Below the pieces are notes generated by a model that was not told the DNA's origin, made no database searches, and was given only the letters and a program-made list of their open reading frames with translations. Both the position numbers and the translations under genes were made by a program. 64,000 bases of DNA from Notospermus geniculatus (lineage: Eukaryota; Nemertea; Pilidiophora; Heteronemertea; Lineidae): positions 23,942 through 87,941 of the forward strand of contig NMRB01001005.1 of assembly GCA_002633025.1 (NCBI GenBank). The letters are read 5' to 3'. How positions within the stretch are numbered: position 1 is the first letter of the stretch; each line of letters opens with the position of its first letter. This document shows positions 19,349 through 29,386 of this stretch, one piece after another.

Positions 19349-22300
19349 CTGAAGAAGTCAACAATTAGAGAAACAATAGAATGAATTAAATTAAAAGCTA
19401 CCTTTGAATGGTTTGATAAAAAGGGGACATTTTCATGTGAATTGAGCGCCTTGTGCATGAGAGATTCTGATTCGGGCAGAAGCCACTGCCAGTTCGATTA
19501 TAGTACTTAGGCCGACGTATCTCCTGACAAAATTATAACGTGTCGGAAGGCCGATTCGCCCGACCCTTCCCTTCCCTTCTGAATATTACCATGGTGACGG
19601 CCTACGTTTCCCATGACTTTAACCTACCCTCATCCGACTGTTAGCGTCGTGATCTTCAACCTTTTTCGCACCGAGTGGCGGTCTGAAAAAGAACCATTAC
19701 ACTTGAAGTTGCAGCGACAAGTTAAACTACTGTACTATGGTTGCTAAGAAACGTCAAGTGTCGTCACAATTTGTGACATTTTAACCATATCTCAGTCCTC
19801 ATAGTTTTCATTCAAAGAATTCAAAATTCATTTGGCAGACCACGTAATACTCATTAACAAAGAGAAAAGGGTTGTATGGCTTAGGGATCATCTCAGAATA
19901 CTTGATGCCCAGAGAGACGATTTTTTTTTCGTCTGGGGGAGGGGGTCAGCACTTTCCTGACCAAAATTTCATATTTTTTAGAACTGTTGGCATCACGTGT
20001 AAATTAGAAGAAACCAGAGAACTTCCAATGTAGGAAGATTATCATGTTTTATCATGTACCCTACTGGTCCTCCATAGAAACACCAAGTAATTCTGAAATA
20101 AACGGGTTGATGCCAGACATATGACTTTTTTCGTCATTTAGAGGGGGAGGGGGTCCAGAGAGAGATGAAAAAATTTCGTCTCTCTGGGCATCAAGCAATT
20201 TTGAGACGATCCCTTACTGCTTCGTTCCTGCCTTCAGAGCTTGTGCTTCTTTTATACTCCTGTGAAGGGTGTGACCCACAAGACCGTAGCAGACGACAAG
20301 AAAGAGGATGGATCCAAAATATATGACGCTCTCCACAACAACATATGGATACACCCTGACGTCCTTCATCGTCTGACTCTCACGCAAGATGAAGTTATAA
20401 TCTGTGCATTCAACGTAAGGGAGGCAGTGGGACTGCCCTTCATTGGCAAAGTATCTTTCTCCCTGAAAGACAGAAGGCAGTCAGCATTTAAGGCGGGGGG
20501 CTACCTATAGCTGAGCTCATTCCCTAGTGGCAATCCACGGAAACTAGCTTGTTTCGTATATCAGAACGTTGAAAAAGGGACTCATGGATGTGGCAGATGA
20601 AGCCAAAAGCCAGCAGCACACGCCGGGCTTAAAGCATGGCGCACACGAGCGACTAAAATGGGGGCGACTACCGATGCGACTACTAGGTCGCATGCGATAA
20701 TTACCTTTGAGGTCGATCAGTGATGTCATCCGCGACATCACTGATCTCCCAGTGAAGCGTTTGTCGCAAACGAGTCAAAAAAAACTAAAAAAACTAAAAA
20801 TATGTTCAGTCGCTCCTGTAGTCGCAAGGCTAGTCGCCTAGAAAAATCGCTCGTGTGCGCCATGCTTAAGTCAGCAGCACACTGGGGCCCGATTCACTAT
20901 CGCAAGCAAGCTAATCGCCACTGATCTTCTCGCCAGCCAACGCAGACGAGGCGATATCGGTTTTGGTATTGTTTGATAATGGGTGATCATCGCTGGCGAG
21001 AAGATTCCACGCATCGCTGTCCAGCGCACACCTGGCGTCAACAGCCGATTTTGCTTGGTGGCGATCAGATCGCTTGCGACATCGCCTGGTGTGCTGCTCG
21101 TTTTAGCAATTATCTCCTCGGATTTAGTGGGATACAAGCTGTGATCTGGTCGGCCTAGCTACGATTGACCTACCTTGACATTACTAGATAAATGAATGGA
21201 TTGACGCAGCTGTTGGCCATGGCCAGGGCCCAGGCTGAATTGCGAAGTATCCAGGACGCACGTTTTTGAAGGTCACGGAACATGTTGAAGACATGCAGCG
21301 TCCGGGTGAGTGTAAAGAGAAGAATGAACGTAATCGGTCCCCAGCACACAATAAAGAAGGCGACGACCACAACGAGCATTTTGACAATCTGAAGAAGTCA
21401 ACAATATAGAGAAACAATAGAATGAATTAAATTAAAAGCTACCTTTGATTGGTTTGATAAAAAGGGGACATTTTCATTTGAATTAGCACCTTGTGAGAGA
21501 TTCTGGTTCCGGCAGAAGCCACTGCCAGTTCGATGATAGAGGCCGACGCTTCTCCTATGACAAAATTAAGACGGAGTGGATGGGCCTACCATTCCCTTGC
21601 CTGAAAAGTATCATGGTGACGGCCTACGTTTCCCACGATCTTAACCTACCCTCATCCGACTGTTAGCGTCGTGATCTTCAACCTTTTTCGCACCGAGTGG
21701 CGGTCTGAAAAAGAACCATCAAACTTGAAGTTGCAGCGAGTAAATACTGTACTATGGTTGCTAAGATACGTCCTCATAGTTTTCATTCAAAGAATTCAAA
21801 ATTCCTTTGGCAGACCACGTAATACTCATTAACAAAGAGAAAAGGGTTGTATGGCTTAGCGATCATCTCAGAATTACTTGATGCCCAGGGAGACGATTTT
21901 TTTTCGTCTGGGAAGGGGGTCAGCACTTTCCTGACCAAAATTTCATATTTTTTAGAACTGTTGGCATCACGTGTAAATTAGAAGAAAGAAACCAGAGAAC
22001 TTCCAATGTAGGAAGATTATCATGTTTTATCATGTACCCTACTGGTCCTCCATAGAAACACCAAGTAATTCTGAAATATTAAAAGTGTTGATGCCAGACA
22101 TATGACTTTTTTCGTCATTTAGAGGGGGAGGGGGGTCCAGAGAGAGATGAAAAAATTTCGTCTCTCTGGGCATCAAGCAATTTTGAGACGATCCCTTACT
22201 GCTTCGTTCCTGCCTTCAGCGCTTGTGCTTCTTTTATACTCCTGTGAAGGGTGTGACCCACAAGACCGTAGCAGACGACAAGAAAGAGGATGGATCCAAA

Positions 22301-25300
22301 ATACACGACGCTCTCCACAACAACATATGGATACACCCTGACGTCCTTCATCGTCTGACTCTCACGCAAGATGAAGTTATAATCTGTGCATTCAACGTAA
22401 GGGAGGCAGTGGGACTGCCCTTCATTGGCAAAGTATCTTTCTCCCTGAAAGACAGAAGGCAGTCAGCATTTAAACGAGGTGTCGATCACTGGCGCACTAG
22501 TCCGGTCCGATTCGGCGGTCCGTTTGCCCCAATTCACATGTATCCAGATATGATAATAGAGAGGATGCGCAACTTTCCGACTCCGACTTCAACTACGAGA
22601 ATGAATTGCAGTCCGCTATGGACATCCTTGATAAAAACGATGTGATAGACGTTTGCAAATCGTCAAACACCATAAATTGAAGGCAGAAAAAATTGGCCTT
22701 ATCAATCGGTGCGGATAAATAATGAATATTGAAGTCGTAGTCCTAGTCGTTACGACTTTGAGACACGACCTTGACGACTACGATATTTGCGATTTATGCG
22801 CACTTCCGGTTGTCAGTCAAAATTATTCTGCTACAAAGTTATGGCATTTTACGATTTGCAAACGACTATCACATTGTTTTTATCAAGGATGTCCATAGCG
22901 GACTGCAATTCATTCTCGTAGTTGAAGTCGGAGTCGAGTCGGAAAGTTGCGCATCCTCTCTACTGCAGAAGTCCATTCGATCGAATTTTTACAGACCGGT
23001 ACAATATTTTTCATTAGCGAGGTTTAGCACCTTTCCGACTCCGGCTTCAACCAACAGAATGAATTGCAGTCCGCTGTCGACATCCTTGATAAAAACGATT
23101 TCATAGACGTTTGCAAATCGTAAAATGCCATAACTTTGTGGCAGAATAGTGACTCGTCATGGGAAGTGCACATAAATCGTAAATATTTCGTGTTTCAAGT
23201 CGTAACGACTAGGATTACGACTTCAATATTCATTATTTATCCGCACTTCCGATTAATTTATAAGGCCAAATTTTTCTGCCTTCAATTTAGGGTGTTTGAC
23301 GAATTGAAAACCTCTATCAAATCGTTTTTATTAACGATGTCCACAGCGGATTGCAATTCATTCTCGTAGTTGAAGTCGGAGTCGGAAAGGTGCTAAACCT
23401 CACTATTGCCTCCCCCGTCTGCCAATGCCTCCCAACAAATGACGGAAATAAGCTTGCGCAGGGGAGTGAACCCCCGAAATCGACACTTACATAAGTAAAG
23501 ATGGTCGGAATGGACAGCACGAATGAAATGACGTAACATACAAAGATTGACTTCTTAATATTTCTTGGTGTCGATATCAACTTGGACTTCATTGGATGGC
23601 ATATTGTGATGTACCTGAAAACCCACACAGTTAAAAAAGGAGTGTTAAGATAACACTGAAAATGGGTGTTACTGTAACACCGATTATGAGTGTCCATTGC
23701 CACCCAACACCAATTTTGGGTGTTATGTATCTAACACTGTAGAGTAGTGTTAAGTTAACACCCAAATGCAAAAATATTTTGTTCAAAACATGCTGAAAAC
23801 GTGTTTTTCTCATAACACTGTCGAAAAATAGGTTTTAAGCGTCCATTTTTGAAAAATAAAAGAAAGAAAAAAATGTGCCAGTGCATGGTCGGCATGGCCG
23901 ACGGTTCCGTTGACAGACAACCGTGACGAGGCTTATCAGTTGAAATTGACAACTCGGAAGTGGACGACAAGCTGACGGAATCCGGCGATTGGCACGAACC
24001 AAACTCTGCATGCCATTGATCGGTTCTGAACAATGGTCTTCGACTTCGCTGTTATGAATTAGGTAAATTGGCGTGAATATCAGGGAGGTTGAGATCAGCG
24101 ACTTATCACGGATTCTTACGTGTACGGATAGAAGTGGAAGGTTTGGCACACACTGACGGTAATTCTCAATGCCCGGTGGTCGAGTGGTTAGCGCGCTTGA
24201 CTACCAACCGTGTAATGGGTCGGCGCGAGTTCGACTCCGGGCGAAGGCACATAAAATTGTGAAATATTAGAGGGTCCGTCGGATGACTGAAAGCCATGGT
24301 CCCTTGTACCTGAGTGTCTATGCCAGGGCAAGTAAAAGACCCCACACAGGTGGACTCTAGCCTGTTGTGGACTCCATACCTCCGGCAAAAGCCCAACAGG
24401 GCTACGACGCCGGTAATGACTAACTAACTAACTAAATGCGGTAAGGGTGTTTTTAAAGTCGACTGACCCGGCTGACGATTTCAGCAGCGTTGGGTCAGTC
24501 GACCTTAAAAACACCCCCTGCCGCATTGAGATTTACCGTCAATGTGCGCCTGGCTATAAACAAAATTTGTCCTCGTCGTACAGAATTCTATCCGTATACG
24601 TATAAGGATCCGTGATAAGTCGCTGTTCTCAACCTCCCTATTGTCTTGTGACCTCCAAGTGAAGGTGTACGGTATATTTGAGGAAACATAAACTATATAT
24701 TCTAAAATTTACTTTCTTTCCACCCAGTGTTTAGTCAAGTAATTTAAAGGAGCACGGTATTGCCCCTTTTTCTCGACAGCCGGCGCCACCGCGCCACTCT
24801 CCAACCCATGGGTCTGACTACGTCTCGGCGAATGACCCGATTTACTGCGTACATTTTGTAATGCATTTTTGTAGTTCGTCTTACTACCGCTAGGTGGCTC
24901 CCTCTACGTCGGCAGTCAAATAACGCATTTGAGATCCAATACCGTGCTCCTTTAAGGTGCCGTACGATTTTTACCTCTCTAAAGCCATGGTAACCAGAAG
25001 AAGTATAGAACTGTGATAGAACACGTGTTGGATGTAAGCAATCAGAGCACAGCCGACTCCTATCGTCATCGTCTCTGGCTTTATCTTTGTAAATGTCTGA
25101 AAATTACAGAACAAACACGTCAGGTATAACATAGGGCGTCAGTAGACTTCATGTCGACTCCGAGTTGCCCGTTGGAGCCAACTCGCACAAGAAATCTCTC
25201 ACGTTGAGCAGAGCTTTCCAGTTCCTCTATAGCAAATAGCTGATGACAATCCTTTTCGGTCGAGTAGGCCGATCTCAATCCCCACCCCACCACCACCACC

Positions 25301-27370
25301 ACCACCACCATTATCACCACTTACTTTCAAAGGAACGCATATCAACAGCGTGAGGAAATCAGTCAAAGCCAAAGATGCCAGAAGAATGTTTGTGGCCGAT
25401 TTGCTTTTTAGATGCTTTGTCACTGTAAACAGAACCATGTAGTTGCCTGAAAGACGAAAGAGGCGTTAGATGTTTCTTTGAGAACCACAAGGACAGGAAT
25501 GAATGGCCGCCAGGGCGAACGGCAGAGAGACTCCGCAAAGCGACGCACTGAAAAACTTTTCTTCATCAAAATGACGAACTTAGGTTCGTTTTCATTATCA
25601 CCAAACTGAGTATCTATAAATTCGTCAAAACGACAAGTCCAGGTTCGTCATTTTGACCAACATAAACAAGGGTTCGTCAAAATGACAAGTCCACGTTTGT
25701 CATTTTGACGAACCCCTTGACGAACATAAACAAGGGTTCATCAAAATGACAAACGTGGACTTGTCATTTTGACGAACCCTTGTTTATGTTTGTCAAAATG
25801 ACGAACCTGGACTTGTCATTTTGACGAATTTAGACACTCAGTTGGTGATAATAAAAACGAATCTACATGTAAGTTCGTCATTTTGATGAAGAAATTTTTT
25901 TCAGTGCTTCAAATGAGAACTTACCGACGACACCGAGAAGAAAAGGTATCCACAGAGCCACGACAAACTCGACTGATGCTATCAGATTGGCCAACGCGGG
26001 AGAATCAAATTCCCAATTCTTCTCTAAGTCCTTTTTTATGTTTTCAATCAGCACTCTTTCCGTTTTTACTTTCTTCACCCCGAAGCCCCTTCTGTGAAAG
26101 AAATATTTCAGCCGGATTTCTTTCTGGGCAATCTTTCCCAGAAAATATTCCTCCCTCTCCGTGGTCGTGAGAACATGTAGTCTATCGTTGGCATAAGGAA
26201 ATTTGCACGGGATTGGTGGTTTGGGGCGGGTTGGCTTTGGTGTTGTTGTTGTCGCCTTGTCCGCGGGTAAGGTGGAGGATTTGGGTTCGGTGGTTTCCGT
26301 GTTGTTGCTGTATGGGTCATCTGTAACCATGCTGCCGGTTGGCTCTGTACTGAGGACTTGTCATTTTGACGAATTTAGACACTCAGTTGGTGATAATAAA
26401 AACGAATCTACATGTAAGTTCGTCATTTTGATGAAGAAATTTTTTCAGTGCTTCAAATGAGAACTTACCGACGACACCGAGAAGAAAAGGTATCCACAGA
26501 GCCACGACAAACTCGACTGATGCTATCAGATTGGCCAACGCGGGAGAATCAAATTCCCAATTCTTCTCTAAGTCCTTTTTTATGTTTTCAATCAGCACTC
26601 TTTCCGCTTTTACTTTCTTCACCCCGAAGCCCCGTCTGTGAAAGAAATATTTCAGCCGGATTTCTTTCTGGGCAATCTTTCCCAGAAAATATTCCTCCCT
26701 CTCCGTGGTCGTGAGAACATGTAGTCTATCGTTGGCATAAGGAAATTTGCACGGGATTGGTGGTTTGGGGCGGGTTGGCTTTGGTGTTGTTGTTGTCGCC
26801 TTGTCTGCGGGTAAGGTGGAGGATTTGGGTTCGGTGGTTTCCGTGTTGTTGCTGTATGGGTCATCTGTAACCATGCTGCCGGTTGGCTCTGTACTGAAAC
26901 CTGCGGATGAAGGAGAAGAAGGGATAGCTTCGGCCTTAGGGTCACTCAATTCGTGCAATGATGAGCACTTTGGCAGCGAAAAGAGTAAATGGATTCGTGT
27001 CGAGAGTGATTCCTACTCATTCTTGATGTTTTGTGAAAAGCATGAGATTCGTTCAGTGAGTTTGGAGGTCACAGTTTTCCAGACACATGTAGGCCCTAAT
27101 ATGGGCACATCTACTTTACGGACTAGTAATCCTATATCCTCGAGTTGAAATAATATGCCAAATGTTCGTCATACCTGTGTAAGCCATTTCAGTCGTTCCA
27201 GCGGCAGATTGAGCTATCAAAACACACACTAGTGTCGCCAGTCTAACGACGAATCGTATCCTATGATGAGAGGTACTTGAAACATGACCGCAACACCTGA
27301 AATATCGTTCAAGAAATGATTTTTCACTAGGTCTTATACATTTGATTGTCTTTCTTCTGAGCTCTTTCAT
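19134..27370 (-). CDS. Rhodopsin-class peptide-type GPCR, copy A (multi-exon)
   Basis: Exons in transcript order are: signal exon (ATG 27370 to 27175), N-terminal exon 26900-26469, TM1/2 25446-25325, TM3 25096-24975, TM4 23614-23491, TM5 22444-22200 and TM6/7 21388-21174. A second TM5/TM6-7 pair lies at 20462-20218 and 19348-19134. Phases match at every junction up to TM5. A signal-peptide-like stretch (VVRLATLVCVLIAQSAAG) is followed by a T/P-rich N-terminus, TM1 with GVVGN, TM2 ASLALTDF, TM3 ending in ERY, ICHPMK in the second loop, an ECL2 Cys, TM6 FFIVCWGP and TM7 NSCVNPFIY. These are class A hallmarks; CWGP and the loop pattern suggest a neuropeptide receptor. The ligand is not deducible. 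The C-terminal tail exon was not found. TM5 to TM6/7 needs a GC-AG donor (AAG|GCAGGA) or an unseen micro-exon to keep phase. Confidence 0.8.
20218..20462 (-). CDS. GPCR TM5 exon, distal copy
   Basis: The 245-bp exon has the acceptor TTTCAG and possible donor GCA|GTAAGG. It encodes the second extracellular loop (EGQSHCLPYVECTDYN) and TM5 (VIYFGSILFLVVCYGLVGHT). It is nearly identical to 22200-22444. The GTAAGG donor gives phase 2, which does not fit the TM6/7 exon; a GC donor 11 bases earlier gives phase 0 and fits. Confidence 0.75.
20633..20865. mobile_element. TIR MITE inserted at TTAA, empty site known
   Basis: The ends are GCATGGCGCACACGAGCGA and its inverse TCGCTCGTGTGCGCCATGC. TTAA lies on both sides (20629-20632, 20866-20869). 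The homologous site in the other unit (18826-18829) has one TTAA and no insert, so the insertion and its TTAA duplication are directly demonstrated. The interior is a diverged relative of the MITEs at 1808-2510. Confidence 0.9.
20873..21098. mobile_element. Foldback element with AGCAGCACACT ends (copy 2)
   Basis: This is the copy of 18833-19058 within the second duplicated unit. Confidence 0.65.
21174..21388 (-). CDS. GPCR TM6-TM7 exon, proximal copy
   Basis: This is the first TM6/7 exon downstream of TM4 in transcript order, with the same coding content as 19134-19348. It is flanked on its 3' side by a foldback element and a TTAA MITE. Confidence 0.8.
22200..22444 (-). CDS. GPCR TM5 exon, proximal copy
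   Basis: This is the TM5 exon nearest TM4 (23491). It joins in phase 0 after the TM4 donor TAT|GTAAGT. Its content is as for 20218-20462. Confidence 0.8.
22557..22962. mobile_element. Foldback element, GAGGATGCGCAACTTTCC ends
   Basis: The arms of about 130 bp pair end to end (TAGAGAGGATGCGCAACTTT against AAAGTTGCGCATCCTCTCTA). One arm contains GAATGAATTGCAGTCCGCTA, the other its complement. Relatives are at 23017-23404 and 28354-28724. The arm can be read as NYENELQSAMDILDKND in one frame, but the inverted-repeat structure explains its conservation. Confidence 0.75.
23017..23404. mobile_element. Foldback element, second family copy
   Basis: The ends are CGAGGTTTAGCACCTTTCC and GGAAAGGTGCTAAACCTCAC. 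It has the same arm content as 22557-22962. It ends about 90 bp before the TM4 exon. Confidence 0.75.
23491..23614 (-). CDS. GPCR TM4 exon (single copy)
   Basis: The 124-bp exon lies between TTTCAG and GTAAGTG. It encodes YITICHPMKSK, a basic second intracellular loop, and TM4 FVCYVISFVLSIPTIFTY. It completes the ERY motif split across the TM3/TM4 junction. This exon has no second copy in the window because the large duplication breaks just upstream of it in transcript terms. Confidence 0.85.
23629..23763. mobile_element. Small TIR element rich in GTGTTA/TAACAC
   Basis: The element contains repeated GTGTTA and TAACAC words in inverted orientation, with CACAGTTAAAAAAGGAGTG at the left and TAACACTGTAGAG at the right. 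It is just upstream of the TM4 acceptor. Confidence 0.5.
24149..24546. mobile_element. Inner TIR element
   Basis: The ends are CACACTGACGGTAATTCTCA and TGAGATTTACCGTCAATGTG. The next inner arms are GGTGTTTTTAAAGTCGACTG and CAGTCGACCTTAAAAACACC around a short loop. It is interrupted near its left end by the SINE. Confidence 0.7.
24170..24433 (+). mobile_element. tRNA-derived SINE
   Basis: A tRNA-like head (about 24172-24244) has an A-box region GGTCGAGTGGTTAGCGC and a B-box GCGAGTTCGACTCC, with GCCCGG/CCGGGC at its ends. A non-tRNA body follows, and the 3' tail is (CTAA)n at 24420-24433. AATGC flanks both ends (about 24169 and 24435). The intact-looking internal Pol III boxes suggest it was recently mobile. 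Confidence 0.75.
24748..24951. mobile_element. TTAA MITE, AGGAGCACGGTATTG ends
   Basis: The ends are AGGAGCACGGTATTG and CAATACCGTGCTCCT with TTAA on both sides (24744-24747, 24952-24955). A relative at about 56490-56820 is split by an inversion. It lies just 3' of the TM3 exon, exactly at one border of the large tandem duplication. Confidence 0.8.
24975..25096 (-). CDS. GPCR TM3 exon, copy A
   Basis: The 122-bp exon lies between TTTTCAG and GTAAAAA. It encodes ECL1, the conserved TM3 Cys (GVGCALIAYIQHVFYHSS) and LLVTMALER, the start of the DRY-equivalent ERY. It is nearly identical to 43788-43909. Confidence 0.85.
25286..25320. repeat. Short CAC/CCA microsatellite
   Basis: CACCAC repeats lie next to the TM1/2 exon donor. 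A shorter version lies at 44113-44150 in copy B. Confidence 0.6.
25325..25446 (-). CDS. GPCR TM1-end/TM2 exon, copy A
   Basis: The 122-bp exon lies between TTTCAG and GTAAGTG. It encodes NYMVLFTVTKHLKSKSATN and TM2 ILLASLALTDFLTLLICV. The conserved TM1 Asn and TM2 LALTD motifs are present. It joins the N-terminal exon in phase 1. Confidence 0.85.
25545..25907. mobile_element. Foldback element beside GPCR donor site, copy A
   Basis: The ends are GCACTGAAAAA and TTTTTTCAGTGC. The body is a string of TTCGTCA/TGACGAA and AAAATGACAAG repeats in both orientations. Its right end is about 18 bp from exon 25925. The B copy is at 44383-44744. Confidence 0.75.
25809..26353. repeat. 545-bp tandem duplication including N-terminal GPCR exon, copy 1
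   Basis: This block is repeated directly at 26354-26898 and occurs once in copy B of the large duplication. It carries the exon part 25925-26353 with its donor but without the acceptor, so it is unlikely to be spliced in on its own. Confidence 0.8.
26469..26900 (-). CDS. GPCR N-terminal extracellular exon, copy A
   Basis: The 432-bp exon has a strong acceptor (pyrimidine tract, CCGCAG|GTTTC) and a GTAAGTT donor. It encodes a Thr/Pro-rich stretch (TTTTPKPTRPKPPIPCKF), a charged region (ERVLIENIKKDLEKNWEF) and most of TM1 (SVEFVVALWIPFLLGVV). It joins the signal exon in phase 1. A truncated duplicate lies at 25925-26353. Confidence 0.8.
27175..27370 (-). CDS. GPCR signal-peptide exon, copy A
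   Basis: The open frame from ATG at 27370 to the ACAG|GTATGAC donor at 27175 encodes a basic N-terminal region and then FVVRLATLVCVLIAQSAAG, a good signal-peptide core. The first 40 residues are unusually long for an n-region. The true start could lie in another exon, with an acceptor at the TTTCAG|GTGTTG inside. Copy B has a 2-bp deletion in the upstream part. Confidence 0.55.
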
Positions 27371-28063
27371 TGGAATCAATAAGATTTAAAATCTAACGAA
27401 GCACTCCGATTGGCTCAGTCTCAGTTAGAAGGAAGCTGATTGGCTTGTCCAAAATAACGTGAACGCTGATTGGTGCCCGTGCCGACTTTGTAACGATTGG
27501 CAGAAGTCAAAACGAGAGACGAAACCTACTGCATGTTCATGTAATGAAAAGAACCTTACCTTTGCCTATGTATCTTGGCTTCATCCATATCGAAAATTTC
27601 TCCAAATCAAAAAGCATGTTCCAAAATCATCACTAACAGAATCCGTTGTAGCGGACTAGCGACTTAAGAACTGAAGTTCTCGGTAAAAGTCAAAAAACAA
27701 ACTGTCAAAAGACAGTCCTCCGTCTTGAAGAAATCTTCAGTTTCAGAGGTTTGAGAAACGTCGCCTGCTTTCCCTCTATCTCAATGCGACTGCAGCAGTT
27801 CACTTTTTCCCCGACTTCTCCCTAAATCCTGTCGACGCCACCGCTTTCTGAGGCTGAATCATCCTGTTTATCGCGGAGGCGAAGCATCCTCGGCAACCGA
27901 TAACCGCTGAGCGAACTTTCCTACGCCACCGAGCGGAACAACACCATAAGTGTCAGGATTCATGCATGGATAAATTCACGTCCTGATGAAATCGCAAAAG
28001 TCTCCCCTTCGGTTCCAACGAAGTGGAAACGTAATGAAATTTTCCAATAACATAATTATTAGG

Positions 28064-28133
28064 NNNNNNNNNNNNNNNNNNNNNNNNNNNNNNNNNNNNN
28101 NNNNNNNNNNNNNNNNNNNNNNNNNNNNNNNNN
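28064..28133. other. Assembly gap (70 N)
   Basis: This is a run of Ns. In copy B the matching stretch (about 46351-46455) is present and shows no recognised gene. Confidence 0.99.
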
Positions 28134-28353
28134 GCAGCTCTTTTGTTAATGGGGGGGGGGGGTTGTTTGTCAGTGAAAGTACTTCTGACTGTTCTGCATG
28201 TCCAGTCTTCTGTTCCTTCTACGGTAACAGAAAGATGGCGAGGATGATCGAAATAGACAAGACTTTTTCATCGCCGGATGCTCTTCAGCCCATAAGACCT
28301 ACCCGACTTCGGGTTCGTGACACTGACTTACAGATTTGTCCACGGGGCTACAG

Positions 28354-28724
28354 GAGAAATAGAGAGGTTGCGCAGCGGCCCGACTCCGACTTCAACTACG
28401 AGAATGAATTGCAGTCCGCTATGGACATCCTTGATAAAAAACGATTTGATAGAAGTTTTTAATTCGTCAAACACCATAAATTGAAGGCAGAAAAATGAAT
28501 ATTGAAGTCGTAATCCTAGTCGTTATGACTTGAAACACGACTACAATATTTGCGATTTACGTGCACTTCCGATTACGAGTCAAAATTATTCTGCCACAAA
28601 GTTATGGCATTTTACGATTTGCAAACGTCTATCAAATCGTTTTTATCAAGGATGTCTACAGCGGACTGCTATTCATTCTACCAGCTGAATCCGGAGTCGG
28701 AGTCAAAAAGCTGCGCAGCCTATC
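28354..28724. mobile_element. Foldback element, third family copy
   Basis: The ends are GAGAGGTTGCGCAGCGGCCC and a diverged right end AAAGCTGCGCAGCCTATCT. The arms share the GAATGAATTGCAGTCCGCTA segment with 22557-22962. It is present in copy A but not at the matching place in copy B. Confidence 0.65.
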
Positions 28725-29386
28725 TATTAATGACCTCTACAAAACTCAGTGTCTGCAATCGTGCGAATTTGGGTGCAAACGACTTTATGATCACGACAGT
28801 CAATTTCCTACAAGTCCAAAGTGGTTGCTAACCCAGCCCCGCCCTTGTTGAGCTGTTTCGTTCTTGTTTGCACACACTTCAAGCCAGCGTCAACATGACA
28901 AGAGATCACTTCCACTCAATCATGTTTACCGGGAAGAAGTGGACAGATTACACAGATGATGCACAAGGCTGACTGGCAAGTTGAGGTGGAACCGACGGCA
29001 TCGTTGATGAACCATCCCAAGTGGCTTCTAGTTGAAATAATGAGAAATTATCCAGGCATGGTGAGACAGAATGGTGAGATAATGACTGATGCCGTGTTGT
29101 AGAAGAAAGCAAATCGTGCGTTCAATAACCTGATGGATTTTTTTTCGGTCGCAGAGGCTCAATCTCAGATTGGCCGTCAATAGGCTACTTTCGTCCTCAG
29201 TGGTTCCCCAACATGAGATACAGGGGCACCTGTCCACTGCTGGTCATTTCAGTGTCTTCCATAGTTTGGAGGCAAACTCCCCCGCAGTTTCGAACCACTG
29301 CCCGTTTTCCCGCGCTTTGAAACTGGTTCGAGCACGCGATTCTGCGGAGATGACCAATAGGTGTCACTAGCGCATGTTAGAATTGG

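Larger units (their letters stand above)
18741..20490. repeat. Duplicated ~1.8-kb unit (TM6/7 + TM5 exons), copy 1
   Basis: This unit is homologous to 20543-22470, starting at CTAGCTTGTTTCGTATATC and ending at CAGTCAGCATTTAA. It contains one TM6/7 exon and one TM5 exon with introns, and a foldback element at 18833-19058. It has an uninterrupted TTAA at 18826-18829 where copy 2 has a MITE. Confidence 0.85.
20543..22470. repeat. Duplicated ~1.9-kb unit (TM6/7 + TM5 exons), copy 2
   Basis: This is the second copy of 18741-20490, longer by the 233-bp MITE at 20633-20865 and differing by small indels. The 50-odd bases between the copies (20491-20542) are unique. Confidence 0.85.
24081..24640. mobile_element. 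Outer TIR element containing a nested TIR element and a SINE
   Basis: The left arm 24081-24132 (CAGGGAGGTTGAGATCAGCG...) pairs with the right arm 24583-24640 (...CGCTGTTCTCAACCTCCCTA). Between them, a second TIR element (24149-24546) holds a tRNA-derived SINE (24170-24433). The GGGAGGTT ends match the family at 37271 and 58746. Confidence 0.7.

Noticed and set aside
22571-23106. A coding exon NYENELQSAMDILDK near the GPCR TM4 exon
   Set aside because: It is an arm of a repeated inverted-repeat element in three places; repeat origin is the simpler explanation, though kept as a finding.
24172-24244. A tRNA gene with good A and B boxes
   Set aside because: It is followed by a SINE body and (CTAA)n tail and flanked by direct repeats, so it is the head of a SINE.
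25922-26320. Long Pro/Thr or Val/Gly-rich frames on both strands around the GPCR N-terminal exon
   Set aside because: The spliced exon frame on the minus strand with TM1 explains the region; the others are its shadows.
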